From NCBI GenBank assembly GCA_029213265.1, contig JARGNG010000023.1:1-64000 (forward strand): a DNA stretch of 64,000 nucleotides, read 5' to 3'. This document shows positions 42,837 through 54,118 of the stretch, piece by piece; position 1 is the first letter of the stretch, and the number at the start of each line of letters is the position of its first letter. Both the position numbers and the translations under genes were made by a program. Source of the DNA: Verrucomicrobiales bacterium. Lineage in GTDB: Bacteria; Verrucomicrobiota; Verrucomicrobiia; Verrucomicrobiales; DEV007. The notes beneath the pieces are model-generated. The model was not told where the DNA came from. It made no database searches and worked only from the letters and a program-made list of their open reading frames with translations.

Positions 42837-44351
42837 TCACCTCGGAGGCGCACAGCGTTCCCCGCCTATATAGCGTTTCAAAAGACTGCGCATACGTCCC
42901 ACCTTATCGGGGTGCTGATCATAGAGGTTCTTCGACTGGCGGGGATCGACCTTCAAGTTGAATAAGAGGCCGGGATGCCCCTTACCGTAGGGATCCAACT
43001 CGAAATGCTTGAGGTAGGACGCGGGCTCCTTCACGGCCCCGGTCGGGGCATCGATCAGGACCCAGTCCCCTTGTCGCAACGCATACTGTTTCGGGTTGGT
43101 GTTTTGCACGGTAGCCGTTCGCAATGGGCTCTCATATTCCTCTCCGGTCAGCACTGGCAGGAGGTTGTAGCTATCGATGGCATCGTCCTCCCCCAGCGGG
43201 AAATCAATGATCGTTGCGAAAGTCGCTGCGAAATCCACCTGGCTGACCACTTCATCAGATTTAGAGCCAGCCTCGACCTGACCGGGCCAACGAACGATGA
43301 AGGGAACGCGGTGTCCGCCCTCGTAGATGTCGCGTTTGACGCCCCGGAAGTCCCCGGAACTCCATTGTCCAAATTCCTCGAGGCGCTCAAAAGCGTGAGT
43401 CTCGGGCCCGTTGTCTGCCGTGAAAATTACGATCGTATTCTCCGCGAGTCCTTTCTCGTCGAGGGCAGCCAACACCTTGCCGACCTGCGTATCCGTCTCG
43501 ATGACAAAGTCGCCGTAGTATCCCGCTTTTGATTTCCCGTGGAATTCTTTATTCGGGACGATCGGGTAGTGCGGTGAGTTGAAAGCAAGATAAGCGAAAA
43601 AGGGCTGCTCCTTTTCCTGCTTCGCAATCCACTCCACCGTCTTGTCGGTGATCGTCGGCAGGATATCGAAAGGATTCCAACTCCCGGCCATGGGCCCCGG
43701 ACGAAACGATCCGGAGCCGGCGAGTGGTTTCGATTTCATGACGGGCATCGTCGGGATCGTCAGAAACCGGTCGCCCTCGATCCAGCAGTAGGGCGGAAAG
43801 TTGATTGTTCCGTCGCCGAAGTAGTGATCAAAGCCCCGCTCGAGCGGACCGCCGGGAAACGGCTTCGTCCAATCATAGGATTCCGCTTTGACCCGGTCTT
43901 TCTTTTCGACTCCCGGTTTGCGGATGGCATCGAAGTCCCATCCGAGATGCCACTTTCCGAAGCAGGCCGTATGATAGCCCCTGCCTTGAAACATTTCGGC
44001 GATGGTATACTCGCCGTCCTCAAAAACGGTGCCGCCGAAAGCACCGACGATCCCATGAAAGCGACGCCAGTGGTGTTGGCCGGTCAACATGGCAAAACGG
44101 CTCGGTGTGCAAATTCCGGAAGAGCTGTGCCCATCGGTGAAGGTCATCCCCTCCGACGCGAGTCGATCGATGTTCGGGGTTTGGATTTTCGCCTCTTTGT
44201 CTCCGTAGGAAACGTCCGCGACTCCCATGTCATCCGCGTAAAGAATGATTACATTGGGCGTTTGATCAGCAGCTGTGAGCGGCGTGCTGAGCCCCTTCGC
44301 TGCAAAAATGATCAGGGTTGCGGTGAGGACTATGGGCAATTGTCTTTTCAT
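42837..44351 (-). CDS. Exported sulfatase
   Basis: The chosen ATG at 44351 (MKRQLPIVLTATLIIFAAKG) starts a signal peptide for a 504-residue protein; an in-frame start at 44378 is less likely. Metal-binding motif LYADDMGVADVSYG (about residues 38-50) and active-site motif CTPSR with Cys81 as formylglycine precursor are present. Later blocks are GKWHLGWDF, LAFNSPHYPIVP and FTADNGPETHAF. A long insert with DHYFGDGTINFPPYCWIEG is typical of arylsulfatase-A-like PVC enzymes. The protein is divergent from the PhoD-like phosphatase gene, sharing a 190-base upstream region. Confidence 0.94.
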   Translation of the reverse strand: MKRQLPIVLTATLIIFAAKGLSTPLTAADQTPNVIILYADDMGVADVSYGDKEAKIQTPNIDRLASEGMTFTDGHSSSGICTPSRFAMLTGQHHWRRFHGIVGAFGGTVFEDGEYTIAEMFQGRGYHTACFGKWHLGWDFDAIRKPGVEKKDRVKAESYDWTKPFPGGPLERGFDHYFGDGTINFPPYCWIEGDRFLTIPTMPVMKSKPLAGSGSFRPGPMAGSWNPFDILPTITDKTVEWIAKQEKEQPFFAYLAFNSPHYPIVPNKEFHGKSKAGYYGDFVIETDTQVGKVLAALDEKGLAENTIVIFTADNGPETHAFERLEEFGQWSSGDFRGVKRDIYEGGHRVPFIVRWPGQVEAGSKSDEVVSQVDFAATFATIIDFPLGEDDAIDSYNLLPVLTGEEYESPLRTATVQNTNPKQYALRQGDWVLIDAPTGAVKEPASYLKHFELDPYGKGHPGLLFNLKVDPRQSKNLYDQHPDKVGRMRSLLKRYIGGERCAPPR

Positions 44352-44542
44352 CAATATTTCTTTCTTTACGTCGCCCATCTTAGTAAACCGGTTGCTTCAC
44401 GAACTCAACCTCGACGGCGCCGTCTCCAGGCCACGGGGGCATGCGCCACTTTTAAACCACACTCTGCCCGTCAGAATGATCTTTCCCCTGGCGGGCTATC
44501 CGCTTACCAATTCAGGATGATCGAATTTACCGCACCATAACT

Positions 44543-46126
44543 ATGCGAAACCTCATTCCTCTCGCTCGTTTCCTGACTCTGATTCTCATCCTGGGGGCCG
44601 TCACCAACCCGATCGGTGCCGCCGAGATTCTCTGGAGCCAATACTGCCAGCACCTCGGCAAAATGAAGATGCTGGTTCATCTCGATTCGGACCCCACCGT
44701 CCCGGTCGAAGACGAATCGGAAAAGGTGAAGCTTTGGCTGCGGAAAAATGCCAAAGAAAATTGGGAGTTCGCGCAGTCTCAGCCGATTCATTCGCTCACC
44801 GCCACGGCCTTGTTTGAAATCGAATCCTGGCCCCGTCACCAAGAGAGGCTCTACAAGGTGACTTGCGGTGACTCCGCCTGGGAAGGGATCTTTCGCGCGG
44901 AACCGGAGGACGGCTCGATCCTGAAGCTGGCCGGGCTGTCGTGCCACAAAGACATCGCCTGGCCATGGAAGGAAGCGATCGCGGAAGTGATCGCTCACGA
45001 TCCGGACCTGGTATTTTTCTCCGGAGATCAGATCTACGAGAACGACTACGGCAGCCCCATGTTTCGTGCCATGACGGAGGAGGAGGTTCCTAAGGGAATG
45101 CAGAACTACCTCGAGAAATACCGGAAATTCGGAGAGGCCTTCCGCGAGTTGATGAGAGATCGCCCCACGATCATGATCACGGATGATCACGATGTGTTCG
45201 CCAACGATCTCTGGGGCAGAGGCGGTATTCGCATGAAGGGAGATCGCACGACGGGTGGCTACCCAACCCATCCTGATTGGGTCAATGCGGCCGAGTTTAC
45301 CCAGACCGGCAACCTGCCTGACCCCGTCAACCCGGGGCCGCACGGGGCTGGCGTACTCGCCTACTACACGTCCCTTCACTATGGAGGGGTGGATTTTGCG
45401 ATCCTGGAGGACCGGAAGTTCAAGAGCGCACCATCGGAGGTGATCAAAAAACTAATCGCTCCGCCGGGATTTCAATTTCCCGAAGAGCGCGTCACCGACT
45501 TTGAAATCGAAGTCGTGCTGGATCCCGACTACGACTGCACACAACTCGACCGACCTGATCTGCAACTTCTGGGCAGGGAACAGGAAGCCTTTCTCGAGGA
45601 GTGGTCGGAGGATCTGAAGCAATCCAGCAGGATCGGTGCGGTTCTGTCATCCAGCCCCTGGGCTCATACGGCCATGTATTCGCCGACTTCAGCAGATACC
45701 GATTCCAATGCCTGGCCGCAGTCCGGCAGAAACCGTGCCCTCAATGCGATCGGCGACGCTCCGGTCGTGATGCTCCACGGAGACGTCCACCTCGGAACCC
45801 TGGGTCGTCATGGTGTCGACGAGTTTAACGACGGTCCCGTCACTTACTCGCTGCCCTCGTTTTCCTCCCGGGCGAGCCGCAAATGGGAACCGCTCGAAGC
45901 AGGACAAAACCGGGCACCCGGCGCTCCGGAAGACACCGGTGAATTTGAGGATCGGTTTGGGAACAAGATCACGATGTATGGAGCCGGCAATGGATTGAAT
46001 GGGTACGGCATCATCTTGTTCGACACCCGGAAGCGGGAGATCGAACTGCAGTTTCATCCGATGAACGAGGAGCGCCGCCCGATCAAAGTGAAGGTGCCGG
46101 GCTGGCCGTATACAGAGAAATTTTGA
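44543..46126 (+). CDS. Exported PhoD-like alkaline phosphatase/phosphodiesterase
   Basis: 527 residues with signal peptide MRNLIPLARFLTLILILGAVTNPIGA. The metallophosphatase signatures of the PhoD superfamily are present: LSCHKDIAWPW, the di-metal loop FFSGDQIYEND, MITDDHDVFANDLWG and VVMLHGDVHLGTLGRH with late histidine ligands. A propeller-type N-terminal region precedes it. PhoD enzymes hydrolyse phosphomonoesters or phosphodiesters outside the cytoplasm and depend on calcium and iron in characterised members. Lack of a typical PHO-box upstream cannot be judged by eye. It is divergent from the sulfatase at 42837-44351. Confidence 0.88.
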   Translation: MRNLIPLARFLTLILILGAVTNPIGAAEILWSQYCQHLGKMKMLVHLDSDPTVPVEDESEKVKLWLRKNAKENWEFAQSQPIHSLTATALFEIESWPRHQERLYKVTCGDSAWEGIFRAEPEDGSILKLAGLSCHKDIAWPWKEAIAEVIAHDPDLVFFSGDQIYENDYGSPMFRAMTEEEVPKGMQNYLEKYRKFGEAFRELMRDRPTIMITDDHDVFANDLWGRGGIRMKGDRTTGGYPTHPDWVNAAEFTQTGNLPDPVNPGPHGAGVLAYYTSLHYGGVDFAILEDRKFKSAPSEVIKKLIAPPGFQFPEERVTDFEIEVVLDPDYDCTQLDRPDLQLLGREQEAFLEEWSEDLKQSSRIGAVLSSSPWAHTAMYSPTSADTDSNAWPQSGRNRALNAIGDAPVVMLHGDVHLGTLGRHGVDEFNDGPVTYSLPSFSSRASRKWEPLEAGQNRAPGAPEDTGEFEDRFGNKITMYGAGNGLNGYGIILFDTRKREIELQFHPMNEERRPIKVKVPGWPYTEKF

Positions 46127-46316
46127 TACTCATTCGGTGAAGGTAGCGTTCTCGGGGCCGGAGTCGTATTGGTTGTCTCCAAATCCGAAAAAAGCGGAGG
46201 CATCCGGAGTGACGGGTCACCGGCGATTCTCCTTTCCGTTCCCGCGGCCAAGCCGAATTGCGGACTGGTCGTCCACCCGGACTTCCCGTATCCTGCTACC
46301 TGCAGTGCCCCCTCCT

Positions 46317-48764
46317 ATGACTCCCAGAATATTCCCCCGTCTCGTTCTCCTGCTTGCCACCTTCGGCGTTCCGATCCTCCTGCTCTCCCCCGGCCCGCTT
46401 CCTGCCGAAGAACTCACCCTGCACCACCCCAACATCGCCGGGGTGACACTCTTTGCCGAAAATCCTGACATCGTCACCCCGACCGGCATCGCGGTTGCTC
46501 CGGACGGGCGGATCTTCGTTATGGAGAACCACACCCACCAACGCCCCAACGACTACGAAGGCCCGGAGACAGATCGCATCTACGTCTTTGTCGACACCGA
46601 CGGTGACGGCGTTCACGATGAGCGTTCCATTTTCTACGAAGGACTTGTCACCAGCACCGACCTGCTCTTCGCCGACGATGGCAGCCTCTACGCGACGACC
46701 CGGTGGGATGTCTTTCGCTTCCCCGACGCCGCAACGCTCAAGGTCGCGGCCGGGGATCCCGAGCGTCTTGTCCACTGTGACACCGAGTGCGATTATCCGC
46801 ACGACGGCATCAGCGGACTCGCGATCAATCCCGGCGAACCCGGCTGGCTCTACTTTGGATTCGGGGAAAATCTCGGCTTCGACTACACCTTCATCGGCGC
46901 GGATGAGACGCGCATCTCCGGCGGTGGGGAGGGAGGTTCCTCCTATCGCTGTCGTCTCGATGGCTCGGAGCTGGAGCGGCTTTCGACCGGTCATTGGAAC
47001 CTCTTTGGCATGACTTTCGATCTTGCCGGCAATCTCTTTGCGACTGACAATGACCCCAGCGGCTGTCCTCCGAACCGTCTCCTTCATATCGTGAAAGGCG
47101 GCGACTTCGGCTACGAATTCCGCTACGGCAGATCCGGCCGTCATCCGCTCCAGACGTGGACGGGCGAATTCCCGGGATCGCTCGGCATGGTTGCTCCCAT
47201 TGGCGAGGCCGCCTGCGGCGTAGTCCCCTTCGGCCCGGGCGAACTCCTCGTCGCCTCCTGGGCCGACAATCGCGTTTACCGCCATGTCCTCGAACCCGAT
47301 GGACGCAGCTACACGGCTTCGAGAGAGCTCTTTCTCTCCGGCTCCAATGAATTTCGCCCTGTCCACTTCTGCTACAACGCGGATGCCACCGCGCTCTACT
47401 TCACCGACTGGGTCCTTCGCAACTATCCGGTCCACGGCCACGGGCGCATCTGGAAGGTGACCTTCAAGGAACCCATCAATCAGATCGTGACCAAGATCGA
47501 GAAGCGCGGAGAACTGAGTCGCGAGAGGGCGTTCACGGCGCTGGGTGATCCCGATCCCTATATTCGCACCGAGGCAGTTCAGGTCATTGCGAAAGATCCG
47601 GATCATGACTGGCAGGCGATTGAAAATCCCCTCGCCCGTTCTCACTACGCCATCGCCCTGAAACGCTCCGGAACTGAGGCGGCCCGCTCGCAAATCCCAG
47701 AGCTTCTGAGAGACTCGGACGAGGACGTCTGCTTCGTCGCCGTCAAGTGGATTGCCGACGAGAAGCTGACCGCCTTCCGACGGCAGCTCCTGGAACAACT
47801 CGACCGTCCTGCGCTTTCGCAAACGCTTCTCTTCGCCATCCTCGCCGCGGAACAGACGCTCAACGGCGGGAAGCCATCCGACAGGCCCAACTCGAGACAA
47901 CTGCGCGCGATCTTCAATGACCCGAACAGGTCCCCTGCCCTGCGGGCTCTCGCTCTCAAGCTGCTGCCCGCCGATGATATCCCCATTGAACGCCTCGCGC
48001 AGATTGCCTTGAAGAACCCGCCCGCCATCCGCCTGGAGGCAGTCCGCAATCTACAGGCAGCAACTTCTCCAAAACGCACCGCCGCGCTTTCCACCCTGGC
48101 ATCGGATGACCAACAGCCTTCACAAATCCGCGCCGAAGCCGTCCTCGGTTTGGCATCGGCCGCCGATAAGAGGAAGGATCTCTTGAAGGAACTTTCTTCC
48201 GACTCCGATTCCGCTGTCGCTGCCGAGGCAGAACGTGCCCTCGCGGGAGCGGGACTGGAAAGCCGCCCGCTCGCAGAGAAGCCGGCATCCCTCGACGCGG
48301 CCGAGTGGTCGGCGCTGTTGAACGCCCTTCCCGGAAAAGCGGATCCGGAAACCGGCCGCCGCATTTACTTTCATCCACGGCTCGCGACCTGCTCCGTCTG
48401 CCATGAAATGGATGGCCGGGGCAACCGCGTCGGCCCTGACCTTTCCACCATTCACCGGCAGTCAGACGTCGATGAGGAATGGCTCCTCACTCACATTCTC
48501 AATCCCAACGAAGCGATCGCGCCGCAATATCTCCCGTGGCAGGTTCTCAAGACCGACGGCTCCTCCGTGATGGGATTCGTGCTTCGCAAAGGCGGCACGA
48601 AAGAGACCTATCTCGGTATCGACGGCAAGGAGTTCTCCGTCAACAAACCCCAGATCGTCAGCAGCACGGAACTGGACCTTTCCCTGATGCCTCCCGGCCT
48701 CCTCCTGCCGCTGCAGCCGGAGGAGATTCGCGATCTGCTCGCCTATTTACTGGAAGGACGCTAG
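46317..48764 (+). CDS. PVC-type exported propeller protein with HEAT repeats and C-terminal CxxCH heme site
   Basis: The ATG at 46317 starts a signal peptide (MTPRIFPRLVLLLATFGVPILLL), giving 815 residues. Residues about 35-410 are a quinoprotein-glucose-dehydrogenase-like propeller (TPTGIAVAPDGRIFVMENHTHQ, HWNLFGMTFDLAGNLFATDNDPSG). Residues about 430-650 are HEAT-like repeats (ALGDPDPYIRTEAVQVIAKDPDH). The C-terminus is a cytochrome-c-like domain with CSVCHEMDG (Cys692, His696) and GPDLSTIHRQSDVDEEWLLTHILNPN. The architecture is characteristic of planctomycete and verrucomicrobial exported redox proteins of unknown substrate. An inverted repeat follows the stop. Confidence 0.92.
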   Translation: MTPRIFPRLVLLLATFGVPILLLSPGPLPAEELTLHHPNIAGVTLFAENPDIVTPTGIAVAPDGRIFVMENHTHQRPNDYEGPETDRIYVFVDTDGDGVHDERSIFYEGLVTSTDLLFADDGSLYATTRWDVFRFPDAATLKVAAGDPERLVHCDTECDYPHDGISGLAINPGEPGWLYFGFGENLGFDYTFIGADETRISGGGEGGSSYRCRLDGSELERLSTGHWNLFGMTFDLAGNLFATDNDPSGCPPNRLLHIVKGGDFGYEFRYGRSGRHPLQTWTGEFPGSLGMVAPIGEAACGVVPFGPGELLVASWADNRVYRHVLEPDGRSYTASRELFLSGSNEFRPVHFCYNADATALYFTDWVLRNYPVHGHGRIWKVTFKEPINQIVTKIEKRGELSRERAFTALGDPDPYIRTEAVQVIAKDPDHDWQAIENPLARSHYAIALKRSGTEAARSQIPELLRDSDEDVCFVAVKWIADEKLTAFRRQLLEQLDRPALSQTLLFAILAAEQTLNGGKPSDRPNSRQLRAIFNDPNRSPALRALALKLLPADDIPIERLAQIALKNPPAIRLEAVRNLQAATSPKRTAALSTLASDDQQPSQIRAEAVLGLASAADKRKDLLKELSSDSDSAVAAEAERALAGAGLESRPLAEKPASLDAAEWSALLNALPGKADPETGRRIYFHPRLATCSVCHEMDGRGNRVGPDLSTIHRQSDVDEEWLLTHILNPNEAIAPQYLPWQVLKTDGSSVMGFVLRKGGTKETYLGIDGKEFSVNKPQIVSSTELDLSLMPPGLLLPLQPEEIRDLLAYLLEGR

Positions 48765-48778
48765 TTCCCTTTCCGGGA

Positions 48779-48797
48779 AATCCTCCCCGACAGGATT
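48779..48797 (+). terminator. Weak stem-loop after the PVC heme gene
   Basis: aatcct at 48779-48784 and aggatt at 48792-48797 form a 6-bp stem with a 7-base loop, 14 bases after the stop codon. No T-tract follows, so this is only a weak candidate for a transcript end. Confidence 0.25.
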
Positions 48798-48947
48798 CCA
48801 GATAGTTACCCGGAGTCGATTTACAAAACACGGTCGGAAAGATCGCAAACCGCAAATCAGGAAGTATAGAATTACCCCTTCTCCCATAGCGGCATTACCT
48901 TTCCAGGCTTGATCCCGCTTTTCGGATCTGTGTAGTCTTTCCAGAAA

Positions 48948-49394
48948 ATGAACCCTTGTCGATTGATCTATAAGAGTACCGCGGTGGAAGTTCCGGTATC
49001 CAATGAGTCGATACGCGATCTGATTGACCATTCCTCAAAGAAAAACAGCGACGCGGGAATCACCGGTCTCCTTCTTCTTTGTGGCCGCCACTTTCTCCAG
49101 GTCCTCGAAGGCCCTCCCGAAAAGGTGAACGCTCTCTTTCAGAAAATCAGTGTGGACTCCCGCCATCACACCGTGGAGCTGATCGAATTTCAAGTCTCTG
49201 CCGAATCACTGTTTCAGGAATGGAGCATGCGTCTGGTCGATCTTTACGATCTCCCGGGAGAGAAGAGAAAACTCCTCATGGATAAGTACGAGCACGCCGA
49301 TGGCGAAATCTTTATTCCGAAGGAAGCGGTTCGAGTCATCTCTCTACTCCTCGATGCGCGGGCCATCTGTCTGACGACACCGTGGAAGGAATAG
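48948..49394 (+). CDS. Single-domain BLUF blue-light photoreceptor
   Basis: A 148-residue soluble BLUF protein (flavin-based blue-light sensor). The signature residues are in register with AppA numbering: Tyr8 in LIYKS, Asn33 in KKNSDAGITGLLLL, Gln51 in FLQVLEGP, and Trp92/Met94 in EWSMRLVD. The spacings are 25, 18 and 41, close to the 24, 18 and 41 of AppA. About 50 residues follow the BLUF core, which may be a short output helix; no effector domain is present. It presumably signals by binding a partner protein. Its neighbours give no hint of one. Confidence 0.92.
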   Translation: MNPCRLIYKSTAVEVPVSNESIRDLIDHSSKKNSDAGITGLLLLCGRHFLQVLEGPPEKVNALFQKISVDSRHHTVELIEFQVSAESLFQEWSMRLVDLYDLPGEKRKLLMDKYEHADGEIFIPKEAVRVISLLLDARAICLTTPWKE

Positions 49395-49504
49395 CCCCCC
49401 TGTCCTTCTGAGCCGTTCTCTTCCGGCCTCCTGCAGGAGAGAAAGTAGAGAAATTCCCGGATCGACCCGCTACCGTTTTGGACAGGTCAAGCCACCCCAC
49501 CGGC

Positions 49505-50929
<1,425 letters not shown>

Positions 50930-50933
50930 TGCG

Positions 50934-53459
50934 TCAGTTCCGGGTAATGGATTCGTTCAAGTTCAACACCGCCCGCGCCACCGAGGTCCACGAAGCCAGT
51001 TCGACGGAGGCATAGGCTTCAGGCAGCGGGGCCAGACCGGTCTCGAGAAAACGTTGCGCAGCGGCAGGATTCGATTCGTATTCGCCCCGCGTTTTGGCGA
51101 GAAGGTTTTCGAGGAGTTTCCGTTCTTCCGCATCGGCCTCGCGGGACAGGGCAAGTCGAAAGGCATAGTTGATCCGGCTGGAAGTTTCGTTTCCGCCCTC
51201 TGCAAGAATCCGCGCCGCAAAAACACGGGCCGCCTCAATGAAGGTGGGGTCGTTCAGCAATACGAGCGCGGCTGTGGGAGTGTTGGAATGGGGTCGCTCG
51301 GCGGTGCATTCCTCGCGGCTCGGCGCATCCATCGCTTTCAACATCGGATGCAGAAACTGCCGCTGCCAGTGAACATAGACCCCGCGTCGCCATTGGTTGC
51401 TGTCGGAATGGGCGGTGTATTTCCGCTGGGGAAAATTCAGGTGCCGGTAGTAACCCGCAGGCTGATATGGCTTCGCGCCGGCACCTCCCTCCTCCAGGAC
51501 TAGCAATCCACTAATGGCGAGAGCGTTGTCGCGGACAATTTCGGCGGGAAGCCGGTATCGCGACTGACGTGCCACCAGTTGATTGAACGGATCGCGCTCC
51601 CGCAATTCCGGGGAAGCGAGAGACGACTGGCGATAGGCGCGGCTTGTCCCCATCAGGCGGAAGATCGATTTGATGTCCCATCCGCTTTCGTAGAATTCGA
51701 CGGCGAGATAATCAAGCAGCTCCGGATTCGCCGGAGCTTCCCCCTGTCCACCAAAATCGGAAAGTGAACGGGAGATTCCGGTTCCGAAGAAAAGATACCA
51801 GAAGCGGTTTGCGAAGACGCGGGCAGTAAGTCCCCCGCCGCCGGTTTCGGGATCGGTCAGCCAGTTGGCGAGATCGAGTCGGGTCGCGTGGTCACCCTTT
51901 GCCGGTTCTACTTTCCCGAGAAACGAGGGCACTGCGGCCCTTACGATTCCCCCACTTTCGTCCTGCCAGTTTCCCCGCGGCAGGACCCGCATCGTCCGGG
52001 GAGGTTTGGCAACGGTGATCATCGTCTTGCGGACTGCCTTTTCCGCCGCAGCCAGATCAGCGCGCAGCCTTTTCCAGCCGGCGCGCTTCGCTTCGGGGGC
52101 AGCCTGTCTGATCACGACGTTGGCGGCGGCGAGGTGTTTGTTCCAGTCGGCCATCTGTTCCGGCGTCCCCTTTTTCTTCAGGGCGGCCTCCAGCTTGGTC
52201 TTCTCGACCTCCTGCGTTTCAAGTAATTTCCGGACATCGGCCGGAAGGATCTCTTCGATTTTTTCCCTGAGGTCTGCGATCTGCTCTTTCTCTTCCGGCG
52301 ACGGCACCGGGATCTCCGGCGGACGGAGGGAGGGAAGAGAATTTCCGGCGAAGCCCTCATCGTGAATGTCGGAGAAAAAGGCAGCGAGGGAGTAGTGATC
52401 CTTGATCGTGTAGGGATCATACTTGTGGTCATGACACTGGGCACAGCCGACGGTGGCACCCATCCATACGGCGGAGACATTGCGGACACGGTCAGCCGCG
52501 TAAATGGCGTCGTATTCCTTTTTCTGAAGCCCGCCCTCGTGAGTCGTCTGGAGAAGCCGGTTGTAACCCGATGCTACTTTCTGGTTGATGTCAGGGTCGG
52601 GCAAAAGATCTCCGGCAAGTTGCTCGCGGGTAAACTGGTCGAAGGGCATGTTCGCATTGAGCGAACGGATGACCCAGTCACGATACGGGGAAATGTTATG
52701 ATCCTGATCCCCGTGATACCCGACCGTGTCCGCGTAGCGAACGAGGTCGAGCCAGTAGATCGCGAGGCGTTCCCCGAAACGGGGCGAGGCGAGAAACTCG
52801 TCGACTTTCGCCTGCCACACCCTCTCAAAGTCGCCTTCCGCATTCACGAAGGCGGCGACTTCCTCCGGCGTCGGGGGCAGACCGGTCAAGTCAAACGCAA
52901 GACGTCTGATCAGGGTAACTCGATCTGCATCGGGTGAGGGGGAAAGTTTCTCAGACTCGAGCCGGGCGAGGACAAAAGCGTCGATCACGTTGGCGGGCCA
53001 CTTCGTGTCTTTGACCGCAGGCGCCTCGTGCTTTTTCGGCGGAACATAGGCCCAGGGCTCGGAGAATTCCCCGCCTTCGGAAACCCAGCGGGTGAGAAGA
53101 GCGATCTCGGCCGGTTTGAGCTTTTTGTGGGAATCCACCGGCGGCATCGGGTCATCCTTGTCAGTGAGTCGTAACACCAGTTCGCTTTCTTCCGGTTTGC
53201 CGGGGACGATCGCGGCATAGCCTCCAAGATCGGCGAGGGCGCCCTCCTCCGTATCAAGGCGCAGGTCGGCTTTGCGCTCGTGGGAGTCGGGACCGTGACA
53301 GAAGAAGCACTTGTCGGAAAGAATCGGTCGGATGTCCCGATTGAAGTCGATTGGCCTGGCCGGGACGGCAGTTTCCTCCGCTATCGCCACCATTCCGATA
53401 GCCATCACGACGAGGCCGGTCGGGATGAGGAAGAGGAGGCGGGCAGGAGGGGGAATCAT
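50934..53459 (-). CDS. DUF1549/DUF1553 protein with planctomycete cytochrome c motif (PSD1 type)
   Basis: 841 residues with N-terminal signal peptide (LLFLIPTGLVVMAIGMVAIA). The PSCyt1 motif is visible as NRDIRPILSDKCFFCHGPDSHERK (Cys51, Cys54, His55). It continues with the PSD1 pattern: DLRLDTEEGALADLGG, VIDAFVLARLESEKL, ASPRFGERLAIYWLDLVRYADTVGYHGDQD and later NRFWYLFFGTGISRSLSDFG, matching DUF1549 and DUF1553. A coiled-coil segment (PEEKEQIADLREKIEEILPA...) lies in the middle. It heads the operon with the DUF1501 gene 4 bases downstream. A covalent heme and periplasmic redox role are expected. Confidence 0.94.
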   Translation of the reverse strand: MIPPPARLLFLIPTGLVVMAIGMVAIAEETAVPARPIDFNRDIRPILSDKCFFCHGPDSHERKADLRLDTEEGALADLGGYAAIVPGKPEESELVLRLTDKDDPMPPVDSHKKLKPAEIALLTRWVSEGGEFSEPWAYVPPKKHEAPAVKDTKWPANVIDAFVLARLESEKLSPSPDADRVTLIRRLAFDLTGLPPTPEEVAAFVNAEGDFERVWQAKVDEFLASPRFGERLAIYWLDLVRYADTVGYHGDQDHNISPYRDWVIRSLNANMPFDQFTREQLAGDLLPDPDINQKVASGYNRLLQTTHEGGLQKKEYDAIYAADRVRNVSAVWMGATVGCAQCHDHKYDPYTIKDHYSLAAFFSDIHDEGFAGNSLPSLRPPEIPVPSPEEKEQIADLREKIEEILPADVRKLLETQEVEKTKLEAALKKKGTPEQMADWNKHLAAANVVIRQAAPEAKRAGWKRLRADLAAAEKAVRKTMITVAKPPRTMRVLPRGNWQDESGGIVRAAVPSFLGKVEPAKGDHATRLDLANWLTDPETGGGGLTARVFANRFWYLFFGTGISRSLSDFGGQGEAPANPELLDYLAVEFYESGWDIKSIFRLMGTSRAYRQSSLASPELRERDPFNQLVARQSRYRLPAEIVRDNALAISGLLVLEEGGAGAKPYQPAGYYRHLNFPQRKYTAHSDSNQWRRGVYVHWQRQFLHPMLKAMDAPSREECTAERPHSNTPTAALVLLNDPTFIEAARVFAARILAEGGNETSSRINYAFRLALSREADAEERKLLENLLAKTRGEYESNPAAAQRFLETGLAPLPEAYASVELASWTSVARAVLNLNESITRN

Positions 53460-54118
53460 GTTTTCTCTGAGAAAGTCGGCAAAGGAAGCTTAGCTCGATA
53501 TTCGCCCGGTTCCTACCCCCTTGAGTGCGGGATCAAGGCGGGAATGAAGAGAGAGCAGGAGACGGTTTTCAGCCCCCCCCTGCCTCACGCGGAGCCCCTT
53601 ACCGAATCGAAATCGCCGGTGGTCAGCCGGTCCTTCACGTAGATATCACGACTTTAGCTAATTTTGTCGCCAACGAAGTTGGTCGCAAGAGACTCGAAAA
53701 CAACGTAGCTCCCGTCAACGGAGAGACCTCCCAACTGAGATTGCCCGTTGGCCTCGCCCCCCGCCGAGGTATTCGAAACCCGATCGATGGCAGAGATCGG
53801 ATCCGCCGACACCCGGGTTTGGACGAGAACAAGGAAGACCGGAGTGGAGAAGCGATATGAATGGGTCACCAGGAGGATGGGTTGGATTAAAATGCCGACG
53901 GATCCACTGGCAGTAGATGTCGCCAACAACCAAATATCCCGCTGAATTTGATCGCCGCACTTTTCCCCCCTTTGCTCCCTGTGAGCACGAATTACTCCAG
54001 CGCATTTCCACGACCATCAAAAGAAATCGGGTATCAGCCCAAGAAGCGACGGCGCCGAAATATTTCCTGCGGAGCCCATCCCCTGATACAGCTTCGAATC
54101 CCGTGCTTCGGCCTTCGC
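53460..54118. other. Long gap without an intact gene; holds a propeller-repeat remnant
   Basis: No full gene is supported between the DUF1553 start and the methyltransferase stop. The only coding-like signal is the remnant at 53585-53815 on the minus strand. The right part (about 53940-54118) shows short open frames with no recognised family. Confidence 0.5.
53585..53815 (-). pseudogene. Remnant of a TolB/PD40-like propeller-repeat gene with an in-frame stop
   Basis: On the minus strand, DRVSNTSAGGEANGQSQLGG-LSVDGSYVVFESLATNFVGD followed by TAA (53654-53656) and, in the same frame, SRDIYVKDRLTTGDFDSVR up to a TGA at 53585-53587, reads as one repeat of the kind found in exported WD40/TolB-like and Calx-beta proteins (pattern ...ERVS...SADGRYVAFES...NLV-GD...RDIYVKD). 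Only about one repeat unit survives and no start or signal sequence is found, so this is a decayed fragment. Confidence 0.6.

Noticed and set aside
46296-47900. 534-codon minus-strand frame opposite the PVC heme protein
   Set aside because: GC-rich genomes often give long antisense frames; the plus-strand gene has clear propeller, HEAT and CxxCH features.
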